Below are positions 1-11,135 of a stretch of 64,000 nucleotides of DNA, one piece after another. Within the stretch, counting starts at the first letter, position 1; every line of letters starts with the position of its first letter. This DNA comes from Xenorhabdus griffiniae (GTDB taxonomy: Bacteria > Pseudomonadota > Gammaproteobacteria > Enterobacterales > Enterobacteriaceae): the NCBI RefSeq assembly GCF_001028135.1, contig NZ_LDNM01000031.1, positions 38,487 through 102,486 on the forward strand, in the 5' to 3' direction. A program made the translations under genes and the position numbers. The notes beneath the pieces are model-generated. The model saw nothing but the letters and a program-made list of their open reading frames with translations. It was not told where the DNA came from and ran no database searches.

Positions 1-336
1 GCTGGTTTTATCAGTCTGCCTTTACTCTCCTTGATCTTTGTGGCGGTGGGGATCTTGGGTGGCGCAATAGTCGGTGTGGATTGGAAAGGCATTGATGGGG
101 GCTTTTTCTGGTCGTCCATGCAATCTGCGGTGGAATGGCAAAAAGATTTGCTCAACTGTTTTCTCAAGAGCGTGGCTTTTTCTATTACGGTAACCTGGAT
201 TGCACTGTTCAATGGTTATGACGCTATCCCAACATCGGAAGGGATCAGCAGGGCAACGACGCGCACGGTAGTTCATGCGTCGTTGGCGGTATTGGGTTTG
301 GATTTTGTGCTGACAGCACTGATGTTTGGGAACTAA
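1..336 (+). CDS. mlaE: MlaE, phospholipid ABC transporter permease (3' part)
   Basis: The reading frame is open from base 1 and stops at TAA 334-336, so the start lies outside the window. The visible 111 residues form hydrophobic segments with the end typical of MlaE permeases ([30 protein letters not shown] region). MlaE is the inner-membrane permease of the MlaFEDB transporter, which moves phospholipids between the inner membrane and periplasmic MlaC to keep outer-membrane lipid asymmetry. It is followed after 4 bases by mlaD, then mlaC and mlaB, the usual operon order, so the assignment rests on both sequence and context. Confidence 0.95.
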   Translation, partial: AGFISLPLLSLIFVAVGILGGAIVGVDWKGIDGGFFWSSMQSAVEWQKDLLNCFLKSVAFSITVTWIALFNGYDAIPTSEGISRATTRTVVHASLAVLGLDFVLTALMFGN

Positions 337-340
337 TTCG

Positions 341-853
341 ATGCAAAGCAAGAAAAATGAAATTTGGGTGGGCGCTTTTGTCTTGATTGCGTTGGCTGCA
401 ATCGTATTTTTGTGCCTCAAAGTTGCAGATATCCGATCTTTCGGCAGCCAGCCAACTTATCGTGTATATGCCACATTTGACAATATTGGTGGTCTGAAAG
501 TCCGTTCACCGGTGAAAGTTGGCGGGGTAGTTGTTGGTCGCGTGGAGAAAATCTGGCTGGATCACAAAACTTATACGCCACAAGTTGAATTGGATATTTT
601 CACGCAATACGACAATATTCCAAATACCAGCTCGCTTTCTATCCGAACTTCAGGGTTACTGGGAGAGCAATATATTTCTCTCAATATCGGGTTTGATGAC
701 CCTGATTTAGGGACTGCCATGTTGAAAGATGGCGATCGTATTGAAGATACCAAGCCTGCGATGGTACTTGAAGATTTGATTGGACAGTTCTTGTATAAGA
801 GTAGTAGCGGGAATCAAGGAAAATCCGCTTCGGCACCTGAACAAGCACATTAA
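341..853 (+). CDS. mlaD: MlaD, MCE-domain subunit of phospholipid transporter
   Basis: 170 residues. The start at 341 gives [13 protein letters not shown], matching the E. coli N-terminus; an in-frame upstream start at 326 would lie inside mlaE and is not needed. One N-terminal membrane segment (about residues 10-28) is followed by an MCE domain with the signature [20 protein letters not shown] and [15 protein letters not shown]. MlaD forms the hexameric periplasmic ring on MlaFE that shuttles phospholipid to MlaC. The C-terminal tail is a Ser/Ala-rich stretch as in relatives. Second gene of the mla operon. Confidence 0.97.
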   Translation: MQSKKNEIWVGAFVLIALAAIVFLCLKVADIRSFGSQPTYRVYATFDNIGGLKVRSPVKVGGVVVGRVEKIWLDHKTYTPQVELDIFTQYDNIPNTSSLSIRTSGLLGEQYISLNIGFDDPDLGTAMLKDGDRIEDTKPAMVLEDLIGQFLYKSSSGNQGKSASAPEQAH

Positions 854-887
854 GTTAGCAATCCACTGCTTAGGAGAAATAACACTT

Positions 888-1517
888 ATGTTTAAGCGAT
901 TACTTATGATTGCATTGCTGGTGGTTGCGCCATTGGCCAGCGCTACAGATCAAACCAACCCCTACGCATTGATGAAAGATGCGGCGGAAAAAACGTTTAG
1001 CCATTTGAAGAGCGAGCAACCGAAAATTCAGGCTAATCCAGACGTTTTGCGCCAGATTGTGCGTCAAGAATTGCTGCCTTATGTACAGATAAAATATGCA
1101 GGAGCACTGGTTCTGGGACCTTACTACAAACAAGCCACACCGGAGCAGCGTGATGCTTATTTCAAGACGTTTGAATCCTATCTGGAGCAGGCATATGGTC
1201 AGGCCCTGGCGATGTATCACGGACAAGATTATCAGATTGCACCAGAACAGCCGTTGGGTGATAAGACGATAGTGGCCATTCGTGTCACGATTACCGATCC
1301 TAATGGACAGCCGCCAGTTCGTTTAGATTTTCAATGGCGTAAAAACAGTAAGACAGGTTATTGGCAGGCTTACGACATGATCGCAGAAGGTGTGAGCATG
1401 ATCACAACCAAGCAGAATGAATGGGCGGATATCCTGCGTCAGAAAGGTATTGATGGCCTGACTGAACAATTAGCCATCAGCGCGAAAGCCCCGATCACGT
1501 TAGAAAAGAAAAAGTGA
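888..1517 (+). CDS. mlaC: MlaC, periplasmic phospholipid-binding protein
   Basis: 209 residues. The ATG at 888 is preceded by TAGGAG (871-876) and begins a classical Sec signal peptide ([19 protein letters not shown]) followed by the mature Tol-Ttg2-type domain; an upstream in-frame start at 780 would lie within mlaD and lacks a signal peptide at its N-terminus. MlaC ferries phospholipid across the periplasm between the OmpC-MlaA complex and MlaFEDB. It is the third gene of the mla operon and ends one base before mlaB. Confidence 0.97.
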   Translation: MFKRLLMIALLVVAPLASATDQTNPYALMKDAAEKTFSHLKSEQPKIQANPDVLRQIVRQELLPYVQIKYAGALVLGPYYKQATPEQRDAYFKTFESYLEQAYGQALAMYHGQDYQIAPEQPLGDKTIVAIRVTITDPNGQPPVRLDFQWRKNSKTGYWQAYDMIAEGVSMITTKQNEWADILRQKGIDGLTEQLAISAKAPITLEKKK

Positions 1518-1518
1518 T

Positions 1519-1872
1519 ATGGAAAAAGCGACTTTTGATAACGGTATGATGAGTAACAAAAACGTCAATCAGAGAACCGTTAGCTGGGAAAAAGCGGGGA
1601 GTACTTTGTTTCTGCAAGGCACATTGGATCGTGATAGCTTGCTGCCTCTTTGGCAACAAAAAGAGCAAGCTCTGGGGGGCATTGACAATATTGATGTCTC
1701 CCAATTAAGCCGTGTGGATTCTACGGGGTTGGCTCTGTTCGTTCAATTAAAAGGAGAATGCCAGAAACGTGGCGGGACACTGACCTTTTCAGGTATAGGG
1801 GAACGCCTTGGCACGTTGATAGCGTTATATGGTTTGCAAGCGCTTCTTGACGAGGATCAGCCCAAAGCGTAA
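1519..1872 (+). CDS. mlaB: MlaB, STAS-domain subunit of phospholipid transporter
   Basis: 117 residues from ATG 1519; in-frame ATGs at 1546 and 1549 would give about 107-108 residues, closer to the 97-residue E. coli protein, so the start is uncertain. A STAS fold is recognisable, with the conserved helix-start motif DVSQLSRVDSTGLALFVQL. MlaB binds the ATPase MlaF on the cytoplasmic face and is needed for assembly and activity of the transporter. Last gene of the operon; a terminator-like hairpin follows at 1891. Confidence 0.95.
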   Translation: MEKATFDNGMMSNKNVNQRTVSWEKAGSTLFLQGTLDRDSLLPLWQQKEQALGGIDNIDVSQLSRVDSTGLALFVQLKGECQKRGGTLTFSGIGERLGTLIALYGLQALLDEDQPKA

Positions 1873-1890
1873 TTCTTTTTTTGATCATCA

Positions 1891-1928
1891 GCGCCCTTGT
1901 AAGCCATCAACTTACAGGGGCGTTTTTC
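1891..1928 (+). terminator. Rho-independent terminator of the mla operon
   Basis: GCGCCCTTGTAAG pairs with CTTACAGGGGCG around an 8-base loop (one G-T pair) and is followed directly by TTTTT. It begins 18 bases after the mlaB stop, so it most likely ends the mla transcript before ibaG. Confidence 0.85.
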
Positions 1929-2008
1929 TTGGTTTAAGAGTTGCCTGTATTCCATTAGGATAGGCATCTACTATTATTTTAACGCTAAAGACGAGTGTGA
2001 GCAGATTT

Positions 2009-2263
2009 ATGGATACAAATGAAATCAAAAGAGTGCTGATGGAAAAATTGGCACTTGATGACGTTATCGTCAGCGGTGACGGCAGCCACTTTCAGGTTAT
2101 TGCCGTTGGCGCATTTTTTGATGGCCTGAGCCGAGTTAAACAACAGCAGGCTGTTTATGCTCCTTTGATGGAATACATCGCGGATAACCGCATTCACGCG
2201 TTGTCAATCAAAGCCTATACACCGGCACAGTGGCAGCGTGACCGTAAGCTTCAGGGACTTTGA
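2009..2263 (+). CDS. ibaG: IbaG, BolA-family protein
   Basis: 84 residues from ATG 2009, the length of E. coli IbaG; an in-frame GTG at 1997 would add four residues. The BolA fold is clear: [19 protein letters not shown] and [16 protein letters not shown]. The invariant His of HALSIK is the BolA ligand used with monothiol glutaredoxin for a shared [2Fe-2S] cluster. The gene is associated with acid stress and iron-sulphur trafficking in E. coli. It sits between mla and murA as in other Enterobacterales. Confidence 0.95.
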   Translation: MDTNEIKRVLMEKLALDDVIVSGDGSHFQVIAVGAFFDGLSRVKQQQAVYAPLMEYIADNRIHALSIKAYTPAQWQRDRKLQGL

Positions 2264-2317
2264 CGTTGTTTGCCTCGCCGCGAACAGCACACTTTGAATT
2301 AAATAAGAGAATCATGA

Positions 2318-3583
<1,266 letters not shown>

Positions 3584-3616
3584 ACGGAACTAGATATTTT
3601 TTCTCGCCCACATTGT

Positions 3617-3661
3617 GGGTGAGAAAATAATGGGTGAGGAAATAATGGGCGAGGAAAGATT
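3617..3661. repeat. Three tandem 15-bp units between murA and degS
   Basis: Three adjacent units: GGGTGAGAAAATAAT (3617-3631), GGGTGAGGAAATAAT (3632-3646) and GGGCGAGGAAAGATT (3647-3661). The array fills the gap between two convergent genes and overlaps the degS stop by two bases. The first unit also pairs with TTCTCGCCCACA just upstream (3601-3612) to form a hairpin, but no T-tract follows on either strand. Confidence 0.8.
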
Positions 3662-4721
3662 AGTAGCCATCAAACTCATCGATTGTGACGTTAAGGGTGA
3701 GATAAGCGCCATCGCGTAGCACAGTGACAGGAACAACACTGCCCGGACGAATTTCCGCAACTTTATCCATCGTTTCCACCGGTGAGATGGCTGGCTGATG
3801 ATTAACGCGGGTAATGATGTCCCCCACTTTGATCCCCGCTTTTTCAGCCGGGCCGTTGGGTGCAATCTGGAAAACGCGCAACCCCTGAATTTGATTGATA
3901 TGACTGCCTGATGAGCGAATATAGGGTAACTCTCTGGCGGTGATGCCTATATATCCCCTGATAACCCGGCCATCACGGATCAATTTCTGCATAATGGTAG
4001 TAGCCAGTTTTGTTGGAATGGCAAATCCCAGTCCTTCCGGTGTTGAACCAAACTCAGACTTATCGAACGTCAATGTATTGATGCCGACTAATTCGCCTAG
4101 CGTATTGACCAAAGCGCCCCCGGAGTTGCCTTGGTTAATTGACGCGTCTGTTTGCAGGAAATTCTGGCGCCGTGTTGGGCTAAGGCCGACGCGCCCGGTT
4201 GCACTGATAATGCCTTGTGTGATGGTTTGTCCCAAATTGTACGGATTACCGATAGCCAATACGATATCCCCTACGTGAGCCATTCGCTTAGGATTAATGG
4301 GGATCACAGGCAGGTTTTTGGCATTGATTTTTAAAACTGCCAGATCCGTAGGGCCATCTGAACCGACTAACAGTGCTTCATAAAAGCGCCCGTCTTGCAA
4401 GGCGACAATAATGGACGCTGCCTTATTGATAACATGCCGATTAGTGAGAATATAGCCTTGTTCACTCATAATGACACCGGAACCCAAAGGAAGCAGTTCC
4501 CGGCTTTCATGGGAAAAACTCCCCATGCTGCTGCTGTAAATATTGACTACCGCAGGAGCAGCCCGGCGGACTGCTTTGCTGAAACTGGATATTTTATCGT
4601 TGCTGTTGTTATCGCTCAGGAAATTTTTTAAGCCGCTGGGACGCAGGGACGGTATAGCGACCAGCAAAATAGCGGCAATCAATAAGCCTATGAGTATAGA
4701 GCGTACTAACTTGATCAGCAT
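3660..4721 (-). CDS. degS: DegS, site-1 protease of the sigma-E response
   Basis: 353 residues from ATG 4721 (MLIKLVRSILIGL), matching the E. coli start; an upstream in-frame start at 4787 would add 22 residues not found in the family. An N-terminal membrane anchor (about residues 4-24) is followed by a trypsin-like domain with His in TNRHVIN, Asp in PTDLAVLKINA and Ser in GNSGGALVN, then one PDZ domain. DegS senses misfolded outer-membrane porin C-termini through PDZ and makes the first cut in RseA, releasing sigma-E. It lies downstream of degQ on the same strand with 89 bases between them. Confidence 0.96.
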   Translation of the reverse strand: MLIKLVRSILIGLLIAAILLVAIPSLRPSGLKNFLSDNNSNDKISSFSKAVRRAAPAVVNIYSSSMGSFSHESRELLPLGSGVIMSEQGYILTNRHVINKAASIIVALQDGRFYEALLVGSDGPTDLAVLKINAKNLPVIPINPKRMAHVGDIVLAIGNPYNLGQTITQGIISATGRVGLSPTRRQNFLQTDASINQGNSGGALVNTLGELVGINTLTFDKSEFGSTPEGLGFAIPTKLATTIMQKLIRDGRVIRGYIGITARELPYIRSSGSHINQIQGLRVFQIAPNGPAEKAGIKVGDIITRVNHQPAISPVETMDKVAEIRPGSVVPVTVLRDGAYLTLNVTIDEFDGY

Positions 4722-4810
4722 GACATTATTCAGAATAGTAATTGATTGAAAGAAGAATAGCATAGAAGTGGACAGACACAGCATCATACTGCGTCTGTCG
4801 TGGGTATAGG

Positions 4811-6190
4811 TTAATTACGCAGTAAGAGATAAACATTATCGTCACCACGTAAGACGTTCAGTGCGATAATAGTCGGCTTCTCCTCAGTGATCTTGCGTAA
4901 TTCGCTGATATTTCGGACACGTACATTGTTGGCACCAACAATCAAGTCATCCTTCTGCAAACCTGATATAGCAGCAGGGGAGTTCGGGGTAATCGAATCC
5001 ACTTTGATGCCTTGAGTATTTTTCAGGGTGGCATTACTCAGGGTTGCGCCTTGCAGGGCAATACTCAAGTTTTCTGCTTTCGTTGGCTCTTCATCACTGT
5101 TATCCAGTGTAACGGTGACTTCAAGTGGCTTCCCTTTACGCAGCAGACCAATTGTGACTTCTTTACCTGGAGCGGTTGTACCCACCTTCGCACGCAGTTC
5201 AGCAAAGCTATTAATTTTCTTGCCATCAAAGGAGATTAGGACATCCCCTGGTTTGATACCCGCTTTAGCTGCGGCCGATTTAGGCATAACTTCGCTGACA
5301 AATGTCCCCTGTTGTGCTTCAACATTGAGTGCTTTAGCGATGTCTGCCGTCATCTCGGTTCCTTTGATCCCGAGTATGCCGCGTTTGACTTCGCCATGAG
5401 AAATAAGCTGAGCGGAAAGGACCTTAGCCATATTACTTGGGATGGCAAAACCGATACCGACGTTACCCCCGCTTGGGGCAAGGATGGCAGTGTTAATACC
5501 GATCAGTTCGCCTTTCAGGTTAATCAATGCACCACCAGAATTACCGCGATTAATTGGGGCATCGGTCTGGATAAAGTTTTCCAACCCTTCCAGATTCAGG
5601 CCGCTGCGACCAAGAGCAGAAATGATCCCAGATGTGACGGTTTGCCCCAGGCCAAATGGGTTACCGATGGCAATCGCATAATCTCCGACGCGCAGTTGAT
5701 CAGAGTCAGCAAACTTAATGGCAGTCAGGTTTTTGGCATCTTTCAATTGTAAAAGAGCAATGTCAGTTTGTGGATCACGCCCAAGGAGTTTTGCTGAGTA
5801 TTCACGGCCATCATTTAATTGAACGCGTATTTTATTTGCATTATTAATGACATGACTATTGGTCAATACATAACCTTTACTGGCATCAATAATCACCCCA
5901 GAGCCTAACCCTGTGAATGGACGTTTCCTGGGTTCTTGCGGAGGAAAAGCCGGCCCGAAGAAGAACTGGAAATCTTCAGGTAATTGGAGCTGTTGGCTTT
6001 GTACTTCTGTACCTGAAACATGAACAGTGACAACAGAAGGCAGCACTTTTTCCAGCATGGGAGCGAGACTGGGGGATCCTTGAGAGGCCATCGCAGCAGG
6101 TAGGGCTGCATGACTTACCATTGGAATTGAAGCCAAAGACAGTCCGATACTAATAGCGAGTGCGCTGAACAATGTATTTTTTATTTTCAT
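4811..6190 (-). CDS. degQ: DegQ, periplasmic serine endoprotease (HtrA family)
   Basis: 459 residues. A Sec signal peptide ends near SHA (residue 28). The protease domain shows the triad His in TNSHVIN, Asp in QTDIALLQL and Ser in GNSGGALIN, followed by two PDZ domains (roughly residues 270-360 and 375-455). DegQ and DegP are related; DegQ is chosen because it sits directly upstream of degS and the short linker after the signal peptide lacks the long Q-rich LA loop of DegP. It degrades and chaperones misfolded periplasmic proteins as cage-like oligomers. Confidence 0.93.
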   Translation of the reverse strand: MKIKNTLFSALAISIGLSLASIPMVSHAALPAAMASQGSPSLAPMLEKVLPSVVTVHVSGTEVQSQQLQLPEDFQFFFGPAFPPQEPRKRPFTGLGSGVIIDASKGYVLTNSHVINNANKIRVQLNDGREYSAKLLGRDPQTDIALLQLKDAKNLTAIKFADSDQLRVGDYAIAIGNPFGLGQTVTSGIISALGRSGLNLEGLENFIQTDAPINRGNSGGALINLKGELIGINTAILAPSGGNVGIGFAIPSNMAKVLSAQLISHGEVKRGILGIKGTEMTADIAKALNVEAQQGTFVSEVMPKSAAAKAGIKPGDVLISFDGKKINSFAELRAKVGTTAPGKEVTIGLLRKGKPLEVTVTLDNSDEEPTKAENLSIALQGATLSNATLKNTQGIKVDSITPNSPAAISGLQKDDLIVGANNVRVRNISELRKITEEKPTIIALNVLRGDDNVYLLLRN

Positions 6191-6489
6191 GAATACGTTC
6201 TCTTAATACCTAAGCTAGAAAAGGAAATTGTGCTTAAGAGACCTATCCTGTCAAGGCTTTGCTACCTTGGAAATCACTTATTCCCAGGGGTTAGACAGGC
6301 CTTAAGCATCATTGTTTCAATGCTGTTATGACTCTCAATTATTCAGCAAAGTTCACTAATAAAGTCGTTTCAATACGCTTCTTTACAGGCATTTACGTGA
6401 ATTAAAAATAAAAACCAAAAATTTTCCCATTGGCTGAAGGGGACTCAAGGGGCCGTGGTAGCGATTATTACCACGGCAAAGTGCATTAA
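6191..6489. other. Intergenic region between degQ and zapG
   Basis: About 300 bases with no convincing gene. It should hold the degQ promoter (minus strand) and the 3' end of the zapG transcript. A short inverted repeat CCGTGGTA..TACCACGG (6453-6476) lies downstream of the zapG stop and could end that transcript, but no clear T-tract follows on the minus strand. Confidence 0.5.
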
Positions 6490-6888
6490 TTATTTATCTT
6501 GGTTCGGGCGGAGTAGACCAGATGCACCCTCAGAATAATCCCGGGGAGGCGTGTTAGCAGTCACTTTATTTTTCTCAGTTTCGGATTCGCTTAGACGATA
6601 ATTGAAAGGATTATCCTGTACTGGCATATTGGGCATCAGTTCATTGGAACTTTTAGCCATGTGCTGATACAACTGACGGTAATCGCGTGCCATATTGTCA
6701 AGTAATTCAGCGCTACGGGCGAAATGGCTGACCAGCTCTTTGCGGTATTCTTCCAATTCAGACCGATTTTTCTCCAATTCAGCCTGTAGGGCATTTTGTT
6801 GGCGTAGTTTTGAGCTGCCAAAGCGGACAGCCAGTGCGCCGACGATAAAACCGATGATTAATCCGATCAGGGCATATTCCCAAGTCAT
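6490..6888 (-). CDS. zapG: ZapG (YhcB), division-associated membrane protein
   Basis: 132 residues from ATG 6888, preceded by a strong AAAGGAG; this equals the E. coli length. An upstream in-frame start at 6921 is rejected. One N-terminal membrane helix (MTWEYALIGLIIGFIVG) is followed by a coiled coil (residues about 30-90) and the DUF1043 C-terminus PRDYSEGASGLLR. In E. coli the protein (YhcB/LapD/ZapG) links cell division, envelope growth and LPS control at the inner membrane. Divergent from zapE. Confidence 0.95.
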   Translation of the reverse strand: MTWEYALIGLIIGFIVGALAVRFGSSKLRQQNALQAELEKNRSELEEYRKELVSHFARSAELLDNMARDYRQLYQHMAKSSNELMPNMPVQDNPFNYRLSESETEKNKVTANTPPRDYSEGASGLLRPNQDK

Positions 6889-7239
6889 GGCAACTCCTTT
6901 AGTCACATCGTTATTCTGCAATATTGTTTCTGCAATGTTCTTCGAGCGTTATCCCATTAGGTCATTCTGTTTGCAAGGGTAGACAACTATTGGGATAGGC
7001 TCTTGGTTCATGATGATCACTATAACCGTTAATTTAGTCAGAGTGGAATATTGATTATTAATTAATTTATTTATCTGTAATCTGATAGATATATTTTATA
7101 CAGATTTACCAAAGTATGCAGGTAAAAATTCTTATCCAAAAGCAGATCTCTCAATTCACATCAGTGAGAATTGGCATCGTTCTTATTGGTAAATTACGAT
7201 ACGTACTGAGAATAAAAAACTTTAAGGATTGTCTTTTTC
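6889..7239. other. Divergent promoter region zapG/zapE
   Basis: AT-rich 350-base gap between divergently oriented zapG and zapE. It must contain both promoters; I see several TATAAT-like hexamers (for example around 7090-7100) but cannot choose one with confidence. No additional ORF or RNA gene is evident. Confidence 0.4.
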
Positions 7240-8367
7240 ATGTCACCGATTACACCTTCATCTCTCTATCAATCAGCATTGTCTGAGGGGCAGTATCAAC
7301 CTGACGAAGTACAGCGCAAGACGGTTGAACGCCTTGATCTTATTCATCGCGATCTTATCAATGCTCAACCGCGCCATACTTCGCAAGCCAGTGGACTGAA
7401 AGGCGTATTGAGCAAATTGTTTAGTCGGCAAACTTCTGCGCAATTCCGCCCTGTGCAGGGGCTTTATATGTGGGGCGGTGTCGGGCGTGGCAAAACATGG
7501 CTGATGGATATGTTTTACCAGAGTTTACCCACTGAGCGGAAACTGCGTCTCCATTTCCACCGTTTCATGTTACGGGTACACGAAGAGTTAACCGCGTTAC
7601 AAGGCCATGAAGATCCTTTAGAGATCATTGCTGATGGTTTCAAGGCACAGACGGATATACTCTGTTTTGATGAGTTTTTTGTCTCTGACATTACGGATGC
7701 CATGCTCCTCGGCACATTGCTGGAGGCCCTATTTGCCCGGGGAATTGCTTTGGTGGCGACATCCAATATCCCGCCTGATGCGTTATACCGGAATGGATTG
7801 CAGCGCACTCGATTTCTGCCAGCCATTGCGCAGATCAAAAAATATTGTGATGTGATGAATGTCGATGCCGGTATCGACTATCGCCTACGCACTCTGACAC
7901 CGGCTCATCTCTATCTGACGCCATTATCAGAGGAGAATCGACAGGAGATGCGTCATATGTTTCTGCGTTTGGCCGGGCAAGAAGGGGAGCCGAATCCAAT
8001 ATTGGTGATCAATCATCGCAATATGCCCGTCATCAGGAGTGTTGATGGGATATTGGCAATCCATTTCAGAACATTGTGTGAAGATCCGCGCAGTCAACGG
8101 GACTATATTGCTTTGTCGAAGCTTTATCATTCTGTTTTGTTACACGATATGCCGATTATGACAACATTGAATGAAAATGCGGCGCGGCGCTTTATCGCGC
8201 TGGTGGATGAATTCTATGAGCGTCAGGTGAAACTTATCATTAATGCTGACGCGCCAATGGAACAGATTTATCAAGGTGAGTTGTTGACCTTTGAATATCA
8301 ACGTTGCCTCTCCCGGTTGCAGGAAATGCAAAGTGAGGAATACCTGAAACTTCCACATTTACCCTGA
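7240..8367 (+). CDS. zapE: ZapE, AFG1-type ATPase of the division ring
   Basis: 375 residues, equal to E. coli ZapE (YhcM). Walker A is GGVGRGKT (about residue 80-87) and Walker B is ILCFDEFFVSD, characteristic of the AFG1/LACE1 family. ZapE associates with the Z-ring late in constriction and destabilises FtsZ polymers in an ATP-dependent manner. It stands alone on the plus strand upstream of rplM. Confidence 0.96.
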   Translation: MSPITPSSLYQSALSEGQYQPDEVQRKTVERLDLIHRDLINAQPRHTSQASGLKGVLSKLFSRQTSAQFRPVQGLYMWGGVGRGKTWLMDMFYQSLPTERKLRLHFHRFMLRVHEELTALQGHEDPLEIIADGFKAQTDILCFDEFFVSDITDAMLLGTLLEALFARGIALVATSNIPPDALYRNGLQRTRFLPAIAQIKKYCDVMNVDAGIDYRLRTLTPAHLYLTPLSEENRQEMRHMFLRLAGQEGEPNPILVINHRNMPVIRSVDGILAIHFRTLCEDPRSQRDYIALSKLYHSVLLHDMPIMTTLNENAARRFIALVDEFYERQVKLIINADAPMEQIYQGELLTFEYQRCLSRLQEMQSEEYLKLPHLP

Positions 8368-8399
8368 TTCCTTTGCTCTTTGGGATAATTATTGAATTT

Positions 8400-8443
8400 G
8401 GGGTCGATTTTTTATGATGAGTTCTCTATAATCTTGCGACCCC
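8400..8443 (+). promoter_or_regulatory. Probable rplM-rpsI promoter with flanking inverted repeat
   Basis: A TATAAT -10 element lies at 8427-8432 in the 238-base gap before rplM; the -35 is poor. The 7-bp arms GGGGTCG (8400-8406) and CGACCCC (8437-8443) flank it symmetrically. Transcription from here would give a roughly 170-base untranslated leader before rplM, consistent with the known L13 autoregulation through the rplM leader in E. coli. The promoter call is by motif only. Confidence 0.5.
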
Positions 8444-8600
8444 ACGTTACAGCAGGATTTTTTATTTCCCAAAAAACTTGCATTAGTGCCGGCATAGGCT
8501 ATTCGAAGGGGTAGGTTTGCTGGACATGAGTCGTGTGAACCTCAAAAAAACAGTTTCTGAACATCGAGTGTTCACCAACGTGTAACTTATAATTGGGTAA

Positions 8601-9035
<435 letters not shown>

Positions 9036-9047
9036 TCGGGATTATAG

Positions 9048-9443
<396 letters not shown>

Positions 9444-9480
9444 TTTATTGCCACAACTGTGGCAGTGGGTTAAAGTTAAA

Positions 9481-9508
9481 AGCCCGTCATTTTATGGCGG
9501 GTTTTTTA
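9481..9508 (+). terminator. Terminator of rplM-rpsI
   Basis: CCCGTCAT and ATGGCGGG form an eight-pair stem (one T-G pair) with a short TTT loop, followed by TTTTTTATT. Confidence 0.9.
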
Positions 9509-9869
9509 TTCCTTCCGGCTTTTCACTCTCCGATAATTCGCTATTTTTGGCAAAAAAAGAGCATTTTTGAGAAATAAATTCCCAGACTCTAATATTTCAT
9601 CATTAATTCTCAATGTACTTCCCCACAAAATGGGCAAAATCTGGTAGACTAGTAACAATTTTTTGCCTTATCCATGAGTTTGCCCGATTTGGCAGAGGTA
9701 AAAATACCCCAAGATATTTTCTTGTTACAGCCAATAAAGCAGTCACTGGAAGATAAAGGGGGATAACCTCGGATAATAAGCGCGAAACAGGATGAGAATA
9801 TGAGCGAGAATAGCCGCTGTTCATTGAAGGGCTGTTCGTTCCTTTTTTTAGATAAACTTGGAGGTTTTC
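9509..9869. other. Intergenic region upstream of sspA
   Basis: 361 bases with no supported gene. It ends in the sspA ribosome-binding site GGAGG at 9860-9864. A sigma-70-like TAGACT (around 9645) could be a -10 for sspA, but no matching -35 is convincing. Confidence 0.4.
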
Positions 9870-10511
9870 ATGGCTGTCGCTGCCAACAAACGTTCGGTAA
9901 TGACTCTGTTTTCCGGCCCGACCGACATTTTTAGCCATCAAGTAAGAATTGTATTGGCGGAAAAAGGGGTCAGCGTAGAGATTGAACACGTTGAAGCAGG
10001 TAATTTGCCCCAGGATTTGATTGATTTAAATCCTTACCAATCTGTTCCTACTCTCGTTGATCGTGAGCTGGCCCTGTATGATTCTCGCATCATTATGGAA
10101 TATCTGGATGAACGTTTTCCACATCCACCACTCATGCCTGTGTATCCTGTCGCACGAGGCTCCAGTCGTATGATGATGCATAGAATTGAAAAAGACTGGT
10201 ATTCCCTGATGTACAAAATTCAGGAAGGGAGTGTTCAGGAAGCGAATGCTGCACGTAAACAGCTTGCTGAAGAATTACTGGCGATTGGGCCAATTTTCAG
10301 AGAAATGCCGTTCTTCATGAGTGAAGAGTTCAGCTTGGTGGATTGTTATTTATCTCCACTGTTGTGGCGTTTGCCTGTCTTGGGTGTTGAGTTGTCAGGA
10401 CCTGGCGCCAAAGATCTTCAAGTCTATATGCAGCGTGTATTTGAACGTGACGCATTTTTGGCTTCGTTGACGGAAGTAGAACGTGAAATGCGTTTACAAT
10501 CACGGAGTTAA
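9870..10511 (+). CDS. sspA: SspA, stringent starvation protein A
   Basis: 213 residues from ATG 9870 (MAVAANKRSVMTLFSGP), as in E. coli, with GGAGG six bases upstream; a TTG at 9858 in frame is rejected. Glutathione-S-transferase fold: thioredoxin-like N-domain followed by an all-helical C-domain (SLVDCYLSPLLWRLP). SspA binds RNA polymerase-sigma70 and affects stationary-phase and acid-stress transcription. The PHP surface motif (PHPPLMPVYP) needed for activity in E. coli is conserved. It is coupled to sspB, three bases downstream. Confidence 0.97.
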   Translation: MAVAANKRSVMTLFSGPTDIFSHQVRIVLAEKGVSVEIEHVEAGNLPQDLIDLNPYQSVPTLVDRELALYDSRIIMEYLDERFPHPPLMPVYPVARGSSRMMMHRIEKDWYSLMYKIQEGSVQEANAARKQLAEELLAIGPIFREMPFFMSEEFSLVDCYLSPLLWRLPVLGVELSGPGAKDLQVYMQRVFERDAFLASLTEVEREMRLQSRS

Positions 10512-10514
10512 TAT

Positions 10515-11012
10515 ATGGAGATGACTCAAATGTCTCCACGCCGCCCCTATCTACTGCGGGCGCATTATGAATGGCTGTTGGATAATGACATGACCCCCCA
10601 TATTGTTGTGGATGCTAACTTTTATGGCGTTAACGTCCCGATGGAATATGCACAAAATGGGCAAATTATCTTGAATATCTCACCGAGAGCAGTTGGCAAT
10701 TTGCAATTGACGAACGATGAAGTGAGATTTAATGCCCGATTTGGTGGTGTTGGTCGTCAAGTGACTGTTCCAATGGCGGCTGTGATTGCGGTTTATGCCC
10801 GTGAAAATGGCGCGGGAATGATGTTTGAGCCAGAATTCGCCTATAATGTGGACAATACTGAGTCAGAAGAAACGGACATGCCAGTAGCGGATAATTTGGT
10901 GCATATCCATAATAGTAAGCATGATAGGAAAGCTGCTCACGACGATGATTCGCCAGATGATGAACCTCCTCAACCGCCAAAAGGCCGCCCAACCTTACGC
11001 GTCGTAAAATAA
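10515..11012 (+). CDS. sspB: SspB, ClpXP specificity adaptor
   Basis: 165 residues, same length as E. coli. The SspB core (PRRPYLLRAHYEWLLDN; ANFYGVNVPMEYAQNG) binds ssrA tags; a flexible acidic linker leads to the C-terminal ClpX-binding motif RPTLRVVK, which is intact. The adaptor delivers ssrA-tagged proteins and RseA fragments to ClpXP, linking it functionally with DegS in this window. Operon with sspA. Confidence 0.97.
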   Translation: MEMTQMSPRRPYLLRAHYEWLLDNDMTPHIVVDANFYGVNVPMEYAQNGQIILNISPRAVGNLQLTNDEVRFNARFGGVGRQVTVPMAAVIAVYARENGAGMMFEPEFAYNVDNTESEETDMPVADNLVHIHNSKHDRKAAHDDDSPDDEPPQPPKGRPTLRVVK

Positions 11013-11026
11013 TTGTTCAAAGCTCA

Positions 11027-11090
11027 TACCCAATAGATTTCAAGTTGTAGTCAGCAAGGCCGCAGCTTGAAAGGTGAAAGGGATTCATGA
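11027..11090. repeat. Partial dispersed repeat downstream of sspB
   Basis: The stretch beginning ATACCCAATAGATTTCAAG and containing TTCAAG..CTTGAA arms resembles short intergenic repeats common in Xenorhabdus, Photorhabdus and Yersinia genomes (recognition from memory). It differs from the four-copy repeat family found elsewhere in this window. Confidence 0.45.
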
Positions 11091-11092
11091 GA

Positions 11093-11124
11093 AATAAAGG
11101 AGACATTGATCTCCTTTATTTTTA
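11093..11124. terminator. Bidirectional terminator between sspB and the 11136 gene
   Basis: Perfect 11-bp stem AATAAAGGAGA / TCTCCTTTATT around CATTGA, followed by TTT on the plus strand. It lies 80 bases after sspB and 12 bases beyond the stop of the convergent minus-strand gene, so it could serve both. Confidence 0.85.
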
Positions 11125-11135
11125 GCAAATTAGTG

